Positions 33,605-44,639 of a stretch of 64,000 nucleotides of DNA are shown in pieces (the first letter of the stretch is position 1; the number at the start of each line of letters is the position of its first letter). The notes beneath the pieces are model-generated. The model saw only the letters and a list, made by a program, of their open reading frames with translations. It did no database searches and had not been told where the DNA came from. The DNA comes from Azolla caroliniana. Its lineage: Eukaryota; Polypodiophyta. A program made the position numbers and the translations under genes. Where the stretch lies: assembly GCA_043228905.1 (NCBI GenBank), contig JBHGNT010000012.1, positions 16,616,001-16,680,000 on the forward strand, written 5' to 3'.

Positions 33605-34142
33605 TCACCGGATCCCATCCGAAGGGACCGATTTCCCAACAATCTCCCCCTTCACTCCGGCATGGGATGTCTCGTCAGCCCGATCCGCTTTCAACACGTG
33701 TCCAACTTGTCGGTTGTTAGCACCTTGGTCAGCATATCCAACCCGTTCTCCTTCGTGTGGATCTTCATCAACACGAACACTTGATCTTCTACTCTCTCCC
33801 GGATCCAGTGGTACCTCCGCTGGATATGTTTCGTCCGGGAATGGTAGGTTGCGTTCTTTGCAAGGTGGATGACACTTTGACTGTCGCAGTAGAACCGATA
33901 TTCCTCTTGTTGGATCCCTAGCTCTCCGATGAAGTCCTTCAACCAGATTATCTCCTTGTCGACTTCTACAACTGCCATGTACTCCGCCTCCATGGTTGAC
34001 AATGCAACCGTCTTTTGCAGCCTCAACTGTCACGAAACAACTCCCCCTGCATAAGTCATGACATATCCAGATGTCGACCGGCTAGTATCTGCATCAGCCG
34101 ACATATCCGAATCCGTGAAACCATCGAGTTGGGGTTTTCCAA
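33605..34142 (-). pseudogene. C4 RNase H
   Basis: It contains DGFTDSDMSADADTSRSTSG (near 34120), ALSTMEAEYMAVVEVDKEI and FYCDSQSVIHLAKN, then KHIQRRYHWIRE. A TGA at about 34030 interrupts the domain (usual Trp). The upstream part lies beyond the solo LTR. Confidence 0.8.
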
Positions 34143-34858
34143 TGTCGAGCCAATCCTCACGTGTTTACGAAATGAAGCGGGACCACCAGGGTCCTGGACC
34201 GGAAGGATTTGATGTTTTTAGTAGCGTAAGCGAGAAAGTATTGAAGATAGATAGATGGATGAAGAGAGAGAAAGAGATTGAGATAGAGATTGAACCCTTG
34301 ACTTTAGTTTTATGAGACAAGATACATCACCATTAGGATAACTCAAATCTTTGATTAAAGACGTTTCTTTTTTACTTACATCACTTGCCTTTGTTACACA
34401 AGCCCAACTATAGGCTTTTATAGGTCTCTCCATGCAAAAACCATGGGCTAAAACCATGGTTTTGTGCCCACAGTTTCTATATGTTTGCTTCCTACAAAAT
34501 ACTAAATATGAAAAAGAAAATATACAAATTTTACAGCACTCAGTAGTGGCTTTAGTGGTAAGTTAATTTGTCTCCTATCTCGGAGGTGCAAGGTTCAAGC
34601 CTTGCTCCCACCCCTATGTATGCACTTAGATGTTACTAGGCTTTAGTCTTATTTTTATATTTACAATTGAGCGCACATCACACGTGCACATGTTTAACTT
34701 TACATCTAGCTTTTCTTTTACGATTCTCATTTCAATCCTAATTACAACATGCTAGCATATGCGTGTGGCCTTCACCCCTTTCACACGTGCACATTGCACC
34801 TTCTCGATTTCGTTCGTTGCACACAATTTTCATACCGTTGCCAAAAATCTTCACGATA
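34143..34858 (-). repeat. Solo LTR of family G3 (716 bases)
   Basis: Its reverse complement matches the LTR 42165-42774 along most of its length, from tcgtgaagatttt to ctcgaca. Flanks tccaa and tcgaa are a probable target duplication with one change. It includes ccatgg inverted repeats and a tRNA-like module (separate entries). Confidence 0.8.
34546..34614 (+). repeat. tRNA-like module antisense within the G3 LTR
   Basis: Box A-like agtggctttagtggtaag and box B-like aaggttcaagccttgc; the latter forms a T-arm-like stem (gcaagg with ccttgc). The related LTR has the same module at 42297-42366 on its minus strand. Confidence 0.55.
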
Positions 34859-35996
34859 TCGAAGCCGAACCGCAAGCACATACTCGAGATGCCTTTCAGA
34901 TACCGGAGTATCCACTTGACCGCGTTCAAATGCTCTCTTCCGGGATTGCTCATGAACCTGCTTACCACTCCAACTGCATATCGATATCCCGTCGGGTACA
35001 TACCATCACGTACATCAAGATTCCGACAGTAGAGGCATATGGTATCTTCATCATATCCATCTTCTCCGCCTTTGTCTTTGGACTTTGTTTTCCGGATAGC
35101 TTGCAGTTTGGTGGAAGTGTCGATCCGACCGGCTTCGTCTTCGACATGTTGAACCGTTGAAGCACCTTTGTCACGTACTTCTCCTGTGACAACCACAACA
35201 GCTTCTTTGACCGGTCCCGGATGATGTCCATCCCCAATATCTGTCTTGCCGAACCCAAGTCTTTCATCGAGAAGGTCCGGTTCAGAGCCTTCTTCAACAT
35301 CCGTATCTTGACTTGATCTCGTCTGACGATCAATATGTCATCCACGTACAGGAGCAGTATCAAGAAGTCTCCTCCGTCAAATTTCTTCACAAACATGCAG
35401 TGATCGGCTTGCGTTTTGTGGTACCCTTGGTCGGTCATGAAGGAGTCGAACTTCCGGTACCATTGTCGGGCAGCTTGCTTCAGTCCATATAGGCTCTTCT
35501 TCAGTCGGCATACCAGGTGCTCCTTCCCTTTCTTCTCAAATCCTTCCGGTTGATGCATGTAGATCTCTTCTTCAAGATCGCCATGTAGGAATGTCCTCTT
35601 AACGTCCAGTTGCTCTACCTCGAGGTCCATGCTTGCCGTTATGCCCAATACCGTCCGGATGGATGTCATCTTTACTACCGGGGCAAAGATCTCATCGAAG
35701 TCCACTCCTTTCTTCTGCTGGAAGCCCTTCACCATGATCTGGGCTTTGTACCTTGGTGGATTTTCGGCATCTCCCGGTTTCAGCTTGTACACGCACTTGT
35801 TCCAGAGAGCTCTCTTCCCTTTTGGCAACTCTATCAGTTCATACGTGTGGTTCTCATGCAGGGAATCCATCTCGTCCTGCATGGCATTCAACCACTTGCG
35901 GCTATGGGCGTCTCTCTTTGCTTCTTTGAAGCTTTCCGGCTCCCTCTCATCGGTTAGCAACACGTGCTCTGCATCTGGAAATATTCGGGGGGCTCT
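34859..35996 (-). CDS. C4 reverse transcriptase, open over 333 codons
   Basis: Open from 35963 to 34962. It contains KRALWNKCVYKLK, YKAQIMVKGFQQKKGVDFDEIF, the VKRTFLHGDLEEEIYMHQPEG block, KKSLYGLKQAARQWYRKFD and the catalytic YVDDILIVRR. A frame change near 34975 follows, where a different frame continues with GVVSRFMSNPGREHLNAVKW. The RT core itself appears undamaged. Confidence 0.8.
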
Positions 35997-36096
35997 TCTC
36001 TCCTAGAGAGGATATCTCCGTCCCTGGTTTCTGACTACCAGTTCCTCCGTTTGTTCCGAATCCGAATCCGATTCGAGATCTTGTCTGGTTCTAGTG

Positions 36097-36170
36097 TCTT
36101 CTTCTTCTTCTTCTTCTTCTTCTTCTTCTTCTTCTTCTTCTTCTTCTTCTTCTTCTTCTTCTTCTTCGGT
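36097..36170. repeat. (TTC)n microsatellite coding poly-Glu in C4
   Basis: About 24 tandem ttc triplets. On the minus strand they read as Glu codons inside the linker between integrase and RT, in frame. Confidence 0.85.
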
Positions 36171-37296
36171 CGGATTGGTTTCCTATCTGTATCTGGCTGG
36201 TTCGTCGAGTGTCATCCAGTTACCGACTAACATCCGATTTTCAACTGGGTAGGTCCTTGTGTCCTTAGGCCGGTTTTCATTGGATGATCCGGAGTTGATC
36301 ATCTTCTTGTCCGACTCCCAGTCGGCAATGGTTCTGTCTTCCATGAAGACTATGTCCCGGCTCCGGAATAGTTTCTTGTCGACCAGATCCCACACCCGGT
36401 AACCAAACTCATCATCGTCATATCCAAGGAATATGCATGGCCTGGACTTCAGATCTAGCTTTTCTCTCTTGTCCTTCGCCATATGCATGTATGCGAGACA
36501 CATCCTTACCGGTCCATACTTTCTGAGGTGAGTCTCCGTCCAAGGGTACTGAGGGTGATCTGTGTATCACATAGGCCAATGTCGTCAGCGCCTCGGCCCA
36601 AAACGTCTTGGGTAACTTGGCATGTGTTAGCATGCTTCGGACTCTCTCCATTTTGGTCCGGTTCATCCTTTCGGGCAGCCCGTTCAATTCCGGTGTCTTC
36701 AGCATAGTAAATTCGAGCTGGATTCCCTTCGACCGGCAATACTCCTCAAACTGCCCTTAGTATTCTCCTCCGTTATCAGCTTGAATCGCCTTCAACTTCC
36801 GGCGGATTTCTCTTTCCACTCTCATGTGGAGCTCCTTGAAGACAGATAGCACCTGATCCTTCATCTTCAATGGTGAGACCCACAACTTCCGGTTGTGGTC
36901 ATCTATGAACGTCACGAAGTACTGCAATCCAGCATGTGACTTCGTGTCCACTTGACACACATCGGTATGCACCAGCTCCAGTGGTGCATTCCGTCTCATC
37001 GGTGTTCTTGACCGGAAGGAGTTTTGGTTTTGCTTGCCGGTCAGGCAATCGATGCACTCCTCAAGTTGCACGTCCTTCACCGAAATGAGGTTGTCTTCAG
37101 CAAGCCTCTTCATCGCCTTCTCACTCATGTGACACAATCTCTTGTGCCACAAATCACCGGCAATGTTAGATGCTACATTCACTTCTTCCCGGCATATCCA
37201 GGCATTCATCAAGTACAGTGTGTTGATCTTCCGGGCTCGAGCCACTATTAGGCTCCCTTTGCTAAACTTCATAACTCCGTTCCAAATGCTACCCAT
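36171..37296 (-). pseudogene. C4 integrase
   Basis: The zinc-binding part reads LWHKRLCHMSEKAMKRL and CIDCLTGKQ. The catalytic residues lie in LELVHTDVC, QADNGGEY and PERMNRTK. GYDDDEFGYRVWD follows. The frame changes at about 36760 (a stop after DNGGEY) and near 36500, so at least two defects separate the catalytic residues. Confidence 0.75.
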
Positions 37297-37332
37297 GTAG
37301 CCTTCATCATCTAGCTCACTAGATGATATCAG

Positions 37333-38512
37333 TTACAGTCGAACCTCCGGAATGTGTCGGACATCCTTCAGCAGCAACTTGCATACGGTTGATGTTGTCA
37401 ACGACACATCTCCTATGCCGACAATTCGGCATGTACCTTCATTCCCCATCCAGACACAACCATGATCACCGGCTGTGTAGGATGAGAAGCATTTCCGATC
37501 CGGTGTCAGGTGGAACGATGCTCCGGAATCGAAAACCCACGTTGTGTCGTCACCGACAAGGTTTAACTCATTCTCTTCAGTAATGAGCATCAGTTCCTCT
37601 TCACTTGTCGCGATCGCCAACGTTCCTTTCTGATCCGAGCCTCTCCAGTCCGAACCGTTTCGGTCTGAACTCTTCATCGGATCGGTGGTGCCGGTTTTCT
37701 TCACTTTCCAGAAATGCCGACAATTCTTCTGGAAGTGCCCCGGCTTCCCATAGTAGAAGCAAGCAGGCCTCCCCCTTGACTTCAACCTAGTTCTTGATTT
37801 GTCCCAGTTTTGGAGACTCCGATACAGGCCTCTTCCCCGGTTGTGGTCATCTTCTGTGACCAAGGCCTTCAGAATGGTTCTAGACTCCTGGTCCTTCCGG
37901 CGAGCTTCTTCATCTAGTAAGCTTGATTTTACCCTTGCTAGGGACAACTACTTTCCTTCCGGCCCAACATTGCCCAACGTGACAACTAACGTCTCCCAAC
38001 TATCCCGAAGGGAACCGAGCAAGAGAAATACGAGGTTGCTTAATGTATCAGCCCTTGGAAGGCATTCATGTGCTCCACCATACTGGAGCCTTCTTAGTAC
38101 CAAAGCCTCACTAGATTCCGGAATACCAAAACCCGGTTAACAACATTCTTGTTCTGGAACATGATGTTGATCTTCTCCCAGAGTTCATGGGCCTTGCTCT
38201 CTTCATTGAAGTTTTTGTACATGCTCATGTCGATGAAACACCAGATGTATGCCTTCGTTTTTGTACATTGTGGCGTCGATCTTATCCGGTCTCTTGTCCC
38301 CGATCTTTAACCACCAGCATGTCCCTCATCTTCGACTTCCACACTAAGTAGTTGGAGCTGGTGAGCTTGAACATGCCGCCGAACGATTCTTCCATTTTTT
38401 GTGTTGTTCGCTCTAATACCAATTTGTGAAGAATAGCGCGGAATATCGCTCGGCCACAACCGAGTCTTGAATCATAGAAATAGGAATGAACGACAGAGTA
38501 CACAGAAATCAC
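37333..38512 (-). pseudogene. C4 gag, knuckle and protease
   Basis: Gag starts near 38400 with FGGMFKLTSSNYLVWKSKM. The knuckle is CFYYGKPGHFQKNC (CxxC changed to CFYY). The protease has TWVFDSGASFHLTPDRKCF. The gag middle (37950-38280) is broken by stops. Confidence 0.7.
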
Positions 38513-38929
38513 ACATGATGTTTACATGGAAAACCCTAATAGGGAAAAACCACGGGAGCCCACAGACTCCAACTATCACTATATGAGAGAAAATACAAAG
38601 TGGAGGCACAGAGGCAACGACCTCATGCTCGCGATCTTCGCCAAACAGCGGTTACAACAGAGAGTGCTCGTAGCTATTCTCTCACTCTCTTTCTCTCTCT
38701 CTCTGTCGCTCTCTGTACAGTAGTTATGCACATACAACAATATGAAAAATCACATAACAAAGTGATTGCCCTAAGTCATATTTATACTTATATGAACTTA
38801 GGGCTATTTACAAATATAGCCTCAGTAGGCTTACTCGAAACATATTTACAGATATGTCTCTCTTCCGGTTCTCACCTGGTCCTCTTCATTCGTCACTGGA
38901 TCCCATCCGAAGGGACCAATTTCCCAACA

Positions 38930-40958
38930 ACAGGTTGATCAGATATATTGTTGTCTCTCTTGGATCGTTTGGTTGTCACCCTCTCTTGGAGAATTGTTGT
39001 CACCCTCTCTTGGATCATTTGGTTGATCCATTTTGCCACTCCGTTTTGCATGGGTGTGTAAGGGACGGTCTTTTGATGTTGGACCCCTTTGTCGGATAGG
39101 TACTGCTTCAAGGCTTGGGAGATATATTCACCACCATTGTTGGATTAGAGTATCTTCACTCTATATCCGGATCGGTTCTCCACTTCAGTTATCCACCGAG
39201 TGAAGACTTGGAGCGCTTCGTCTTTCGACCTAATTGAATAGGCTCAGACTTTCCGTCTACAATCATCTACAAAAGTGAGGAAGTATCGGGAGCCTCCTAA
39301 TGATCTCTCAAGCATAGGCCCACATATATATATCTATGTCCACGATTTCTAGGGGTTGTCGTACCATCTCATAATGGAGAGTGTGGACTTCCGGTCCGTT
39401 TCCCGTATCGACAATGCTCGCAAAAGTCCGTCTTTGTTTGGAGTTTTGGAATGTAGCCAACTGCCATCAACCGATCTAGGCCGGCTTGAGACATATGGCT
39501 GAGTCGACCATGCCATAGGTTCGGGTCGGTTTTTCCGACTACATTCACGGCCCTTTCTAGATTGATAGCCATCATTGGATACAAGTTATTGTACTTGTAT
39601 CCGTTTCCAACCTTTATATTTCCTCAGTTGATCATCCATGTCGACTCACTAAGAGTCGTTCTATACCCGTCTTCAGCTAACATGCCGATGGAGACCAAAC
39701 TCCTTTTTACTGCGGGTACGTGCCGAACTTGGTACAAGATAATTGTGTTGCCATTCAACAATTGAATGGGTACTTCGCCTACTTCGGCTATTTTGCATTC
39801 TTGCCCATTGCCTAGTCGGATTGTGTTGCTATCGCCGACCGAATAGTTCAAAAACCATTCGATATTTGGGGTCACATGGAATGTGGCGCCAGAGTCCAAC
39901 AACCATGTATGTGCATCTTGTGCACTGTAGAGAACTTCTCCGATCATCAAGTCCTCTAAGGAGAGTTTCTCCGAATCAGGTGTTAGCAACATTGACTTGG
40001 TTTCCGACTAGAGAGTGGTTCGAGTCAGATCATCCTCGATTCCGCTCGGATCGCTGACCACTCTCTTTCCTCGTGATCGACCAGTAGTTGGAAACATTGT
40101 GACCGGCTTTTCTGTAGTGGGTGCAAAAATTGCGTAGTCGACTAGCTCTCGACTTCAACCGTTGTCGGTCTCCCCTCATTTTTGACCGATTGGTATTTTG
40201 ATCGGTTTTGTCAGCTTGTTCTCTCGATCGATTGAATCGGTCAATCGTCTTGGCCGAGAGGTGGGCTTCTGCTGATTCGTCGATAATGAGTCCCATCGAT
40301 TTTCACCGAATGTCTTCTGTGAGGACTTGACTGATTGTTTCCTCTAGATTTAGATTTGGTCGTCTATTGGCAAATGTCATGCAAAATACCTCCCGACTCA
40401 CCGGCAAGCTCGATAGGAGGGCAAGGGCTATCACTTCTTCTTCAAAGTTGATCCCTTAAGAGGAGAGATAAGACAACACCCAACTGAAGGTGTTGATGTG
40501 GGAGGTGGTTGGATCGGTTTCCCGCATGTTCATGTTAAATAGTTGTCTGATCAATATCAATTTCAAGATGAGGACTTCTTTTCGTAAACAGCTTGTAACT
40601 TCTCCTATAGTGAGAACGTTGTCGTCTCTTTTGCCATGCTGAAATAGACGTTTTCAGCTAGGTGCATTCGAATGGTGGTGCGAGCGATTTCGTTTATTGA
40701 TCTCCACTATTCGGTTGTCACTAAAACGGGTTTTTCGCTATGTCGAAACTCTTCGACGTATCTCCGAATGATCAACATGTCTTGTATCATCACCTTCCAC
40801 AGGGAAAAGTTTTTCCCATTAAATTTTCTAATTTCAACTCCTGTACCAAATTTTGAAGCCATGTTCTGTAGGAAGTAAGATTTGACTGACCTAGTCTTTT
40901 CTTTCAACCGGATAGCTTCTCCTCTTTTTCTGTTATTTGTCGTTGAACAACAGGCCGC
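38930..40958 (-). pseudogene. C2 gag, protease and integrase start
   Basis: Right to left: gag with IRKFNGKNFSLWKVMIQDM (40850), a damaged knuckle CTHYRKAGHNVSNYW, protease WLLDSGATFHVTP (39890), integrase WHGRLSHMSQAGLDRL with CEHCRYGKR (39420), and MQNGVAKWINQMIQERV (39020). A short phrase QERVTT is repeated by a 30-base duplication near 38970. Several stops lie between blocks. Confidence 0.7.
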
Positions 40959-40970
40959 TCTGATACCATT

Positions 40971-41075
40971 TGAAGGTTATGGTGTTCGAATATGTGCGGA
41001 AATATGTATGAGAACCTGTCGATTTATGCTCAACAAACAACACAAAAAGAATAGGAGCAAGAAGATGAATAGAAG
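40971..41075 (-). repeat. C2 5' LTR fragment
   Basis: It begins right after the primer site (ctctgatacca, 40959-40968) with tgaaggttatgg and is cut off near 41075 by G3 sequence. Confidence 0.55.
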
Positions 41076-42092
41076 ATGTACTCCATTTCGAATATACGTC
41101 ATCGTGATGAACTACGACCGACATACCTACTCACCATACACTTCAAATGGATGGTGGATCTGGTCTCAATGCCAACGGGAGTGGGACAAATGAAGTACTT
41201 AGCTCTGGCAAGAGAAGACTTGACAAATCAAGTGGAAGGACGGGCCTTGACAAATAAGACGACGTCGGCTGTTTGCAAATTTCTACTCAAAGAGGTTGTC
41301 TACCCATATGGATGTGTGGGAAAGATAGTCGCCGACCGAGGGGAGCTGGATGCACACGAAGCAACGGAGCTTTTCGAACGACTAGGCGTGAAGCTCTCCC
41401 TCATGACTACCTACGATCTAGAAGCGAATGGGAAGATCGAGCAAGGGCATGGACCTATCATCAAAGCCATCGTACGAGCATGCAATGGTCGAGTCGGGAA
41501 TTGGCCACGACTATTTCCCTATGCCTTGTGGGCTGACAGAACGACACACGACTCGATGACAGGGTATATGCCAACAGAGCTTATGTATGGACACAAGCCG
41601 GTAATGCCCATCGAAAGGACAATCACCTCATGCGTAGCGATACCATGGGAGAACGAGATGAGCCGAGAAGAGTTATTAGTAGCATGGATAAGGAAACTTG
41701 AAAGAAGACCTGAAGATCTAGAAAAAGCGCGAAAGATGATGGCGGTAGCCCGAGTGAAGAACAAAATTCGGTTCGACAAGACGCATCGACTGCGTCCCAA
41801 GAATATCAAAGAAGGAGATTGGGTATTGGTCTACAACAACAACCTTGACAATCAACACAATACAACAAGAAAGTTCGCAAGAAGATGGTTCGGACCGTAT
41901 GTGGTGACAAGTGCCAACGATAATGCCACATACCACCTTGCGGAGCTAGACGGATCAAGGTTGGTCGTACCCATTGCGGGGAAAAGAGTAAAGGTTTTCA
42001 AGAAAAGACAAGACAAGGATCCGAATCTTGATCACCTCGACGATGAAGATAATAGGACAGATGTGAATGAGGATGTGGAAGAATCTAATTGA
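41076..42092 (+). CDS. G3 integrase core and tail, unbroken
   Basis: 338 codons without a stop. The catalytic acidic residues are seen in MVDLVSMPTG, GKIVADRGELD and ANGKIEQGHG. KFARRWFGPYVVTSAND and TYHLAELDG form the GPY/F-type tail; the C-terminus is Asp/Glu-rich and lacks a chromodomain that I can recognise. The N-terminal zinc-binding part is absent because the element is truncated at about 41105; the first about 12 codons may be flanking sequence. The enzyme would join element DNA to the genome but is incomplete. Confidence 0.8.
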   Translation: MYSISNIRHRDELRPTYLLTIHFKWMVDLVSMPTGVGQMKYLALAREDLTNQVEGRALTNKTTSAVCKFLLKEVVYPYGCVGKIVADRGELDAHEATELFERLGVKLSLMTTYDLEANGKIEQGHGPIIKAIVRACNGRVGNWPRLFPYALWADRTTHDSMTGYMPTELMYGHKPVMPIERTITSCVAIPWENEMSREELLVAWIRKLERRPEDLEKARKMMAVARVKNKIRFDKTHRLRPKNIKEGDWVLVYNNNLDNQHNTTRKFARRWFGPYVVTSANDNATYHLAELDGSRLVVPIAGKRVKVFKKRQDKDPNLDHLDDEDNRTDVNEDVEESN

Positions 42093-42164
42093 TCACCGTA
42101 GCCAAAATCTCGCACTCTCTCTTCTTGGCACGTACCAAAGGACGTGCGGTTTGGTGGGGGTGGA

Positions 42165-42774
42165 TGTCGTGAAGATTTTCGGCAATAGTGTGAAAATCGT
42201 GTGGAACAAACAAAATCGAGAAAGTGTAATGAGCACTCAAACATTTGTAAATAAAATAAGACTAAAGCATAGTAACCTTTGAGTCCATACAAAGGGGTGC
42301 AAGCAAGGTTTGAACCTTGCACCTCCATGATAAGAGACGAATTAACTTACCACTAAAGCCACTACTAAGTTCTTTAGATTTTATATATTTTCTTTTCATA
42401 TTCAATATTTCGTAGGAAGCAAATATATAAAAACCGTGGGCACAAAACCATGGTTTTAGCCCGTGGTTTTAGACCATGGGTTTAGCCCATGGTTTTTGCA
42501 TGGAGAGACCTATAAAAGCCTATAGTGGGGCTTGTGTAAGGAGGCAAGTGATGTAAGTAAAAAAAAGAAACTTTTATCCTAATGGTGATGTATCTTGTCT
42601 CATAAAACTAAAATCAAGGGTTCAATCTCTATCTCAATCTCTCTCTCTCTCTCTTCATCCATCTATCTATCGTCAATACTTTCTCGCTTACGCTGCTAAA
42701 AACATCGAATCCTTCCGGTCCAGGACCCCGATGGTCCCGCTTCATTTCACAAACACGCGAGGATTTCCTCGACA
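42165..42774 (+). repeat. G3 3' LTR (610 bases)
   Basis: It starts tgtcgtgaagatttt after the purine tract and ends ctcgaca. Internal ccatgg inverted repeats lie at 42436-42500 and a tctctctctct run near 42640. It is related to the solo LTR 34143-34858, which is about 100 bases longer. Confidence 0.8.
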
Positions 42775-43062
42775 ACGTGGTTCTGCATGAAGTAGTGAAA
42801 GAAGGAGGATGGATGTTGTCGAGACAGAAAGTGAATGAGACAACAGAGCAAGGAGAAGGGACGAATTTCGACAAGCAACGGAGGAAATCCGGCGCGACCG
42901 CGCATTCTCCGCTAGAATTCGGTGGCTAGCCAAAAGAACGCTCCAAGCACGAACTACCGACGAAGAGAGCAACACAGCCGGTCTTGGCGAAACTAACTCA
43001 ACATTACGATCATTGGCAAGACAAGAACGGAATTCGACAACATTCTCCAGCTTGGAGGGGGA
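42775..43062 (+). pseudogene. Possible Gypsy pol tail before a second LTR
   Basis: A mostly open frame rich in charged residues (one stop at about 42929) ends at a purine tract ggaggggga (43054-43062). It may be the 3' end of another Gypsy copy whose LTR follows. No diagnostic motif. Confidence 0.3.
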
Positions 43063-43150
43063 TTATTAGCAATTTCGAGTTGAACGAAGACACATCCGAC
43101 GATCAAAGTATTTGATCACACTATTCTTCAATGTCATCAACATGACAATA

Positions 43151-43220
43151 GTCATCTCATGATTTGAACTCTTGACCTTATTATAATCAATTGATATGTT
43201 TTAACCAACACATCCAATAC
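43151..43220 (-). repeat. tRNA-like module
   Basis: On the minus strand gatgtgttggttaaaaca is followed by aaggtcaagagttcaaatc. It resembles the module at 62475-62548 in both boxes and spacing. Confidence 0.45.
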
Positions 43221-43431
43221 ATGGTCATGTTACCTTAGTAGATTATCTATTCCACATGCTAGGAGATTTTAGAAGCTTCTGAAGCTTGTGTATGAAAATG
43301 AGTCTCTGCATGGAACTACATTTAGAGCCCACAAACATGTATAAATACAAGGGTTCACCTTCACCCTAGTCAAGGTAAACAATGCTTGTTACAAAATCCA
43401 ATATTTTGCTTGTCTATCTCTTGCTTCCTTG

Positions 43432-43433
<2 letters not shown>

Positions 43434-43497
<64 letters not shown>
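43434..43497 (+). repeat. (CT)n microsatellite
   Basis: About 32 uninterrupted CT units inside the candidate G4 LTR. Confidence 0.9.
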
Positions 43498-43500
<3 letters not shown>

Positions 43501-43569
43501 ATCTTACCTTTCACCTAGCTTTGTTTTCCTCTACTCTATATGTTCGTGACAGTTGACCACAAAAACGTT

Positions 43570-44450
43570 GGACGCGTAGTTGGAGGAGATTCCCGAACCA
43601 TCACCACGAGCGGAAGTGGTGAATTGGGCGGTGGACGTAATAGAAGCATTGATGGATAATTTCTTGGAAGATCTTGTTACCCTGCCAAATGAAGGAAAAG
43701 AGTCAAAGACCTCACTCTAGGAGATGGAAGTAGTCCGAATTGAAGAAGAGGAAGACAATATATTGTACCCTTACCCGAAATATAATGACGAACCGAACAA
43801 AGAGGCCCACGTCAGGGCATTCCTAATAACACGGCAAGCAAACCATGTCTCCCAAAGACTGTCCGAAGCCAATGTAGATACGTCGAAAATCGTTGAATTC
43901 GGATTATCACTTGAGGGACAAGCCACTAATTGGTACTCCCAACACAAGAACGAGGACTTCAGCACCTTCCAACAATTGCGGGACAAATTCGTTCAGCTGT
44001 TCCACCGACGAGTTGCGCAGAGGGAATTGATCGGCCAATTCTACGCATCATATGAAGAGCCGAACGAAATGGTGCTGCAATTCATTATCAGATATCTGAA
44101 CATATAGAAACAACTCACGGGGAAACTGCTAGAGGAGGACCTAAAAGAAACATTCTTGATAGGACTACGAGAACCCCTCTGGACAACATTGGCAGTACTA
44201 GATTTCAGAACCAACACTTTGGAGCAAGTCATTCACTGAGTGCTCGACATGTACCACACTCAAAATAGTCACGCAATGTCAATGGGAGTGTTATAGAGAA
44301 CATTGCCAAAAGCCGAAGAGTTGTGATTTCGACAGGCCGTGCAATGCACCACCTACTTGAATCTCGGACACTCGAGTTTAGAGTGCACGATGAGGACCCA
44401 TTGTGCATTATGCCATTTGCGGGCTCACACGATAAATCGATTCGATCTTC
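43570..44450 (+). pseudogene. G4 gag
   Basis: The best block, 43724-44107, has EAHVRAFLITRQAN, GLSLEGQATNWYSQH and LRDKFVQLFHRR, the capsid-like Retrotrans_gag layout. After TAG at 44105 the frame continues with LIGLREPLWTTL and a knuckle-like pair, CTTYLNLGHSSLEC and CALCHLRAHTINRF. There are three further stops. Non-functional. Confidence 0.65.
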
Positions 44451-44639
44451 AAAAAACTTCGATTCGGTTGAATCGGCTTCAACTTTCGAGTTGTTTCAAT
44501 TGTTTGACTCTATTACATGAATGGTCATTCAAAATCGGTTTCAACTATTAGATTGGTTCATCCTCCTTGTTAGACTCAATTGTCATCGTACTTCAACTCC
44601 TATGATCGGCTGATGTTCGGCATCGATAGCTATTGTTGT

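Larger units (their letters stand above)
33151..38929 (-). mobile_element. C4: near-full-length Copia inside C2
   Basis: The LTRs are 33151-33641 (491 bases) and 38425-38929 (505 bases), both tgtgaagaatagcgcgg...cccaaca, with some differences, so it is older than C1. The primer site (ctctaatacca) carries one change. A purine tract abuts the left LTR. All Copia domains are present, in pieces. A solo LTR of family G3 interrupts the RNase H region. I could not identify a clean target duplication. Confidence 0.85.
29026..41075 (-). mobile_element. C2: degraded Copia carrying four insertions
   Basis: Right to left the pieces are a 5' LTR fragment (40971-41075), primer site (40959-40968), gag (40300-40907), knuckle (40030-40296), protease (39624-39992), integrase (39369-39584, 38930-39111 and 33017-33150), pol linker (30634-31026) and RT (29743-30377, 29026-29181). 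C4 splits the integrase, C3 splits the region just before the linker, and a solo G1-family LTR splits the RT. RNase H and the 3' LTR are missing. The protein reading picks up across each insertion, for example GCEAYVFIPREK before C3 and KCIFLGYGTNGEF after it. Confidence 0.75.
41076..42774 (+). mobile_element. G3: 3' half of a Gypsy element
   Basis: It contains an integrase frame (41111-42091), a purine tract (ggtgggggtgga, 42153-42164) and an LTR (42165-42774). Everything upstream of the integrase core is missing. The left junction abuts the C2 LTR fragment. A solo LTR of the same family lies in C4. Confidence 0.75.
43063..44520 (+). mobile_element. G4: Gypsy LTR and gag fragment
   Basis: A candidate LTR (about 43063-43551) runs from a purine tract to tgttcgtgaca and includes a 64-base CT run. 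Gag sequence follows. Protease and pol are absent; Copia C5 begins soon after. LTR ends are inferred from position, not from a second copy. Confidence 0.45.
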
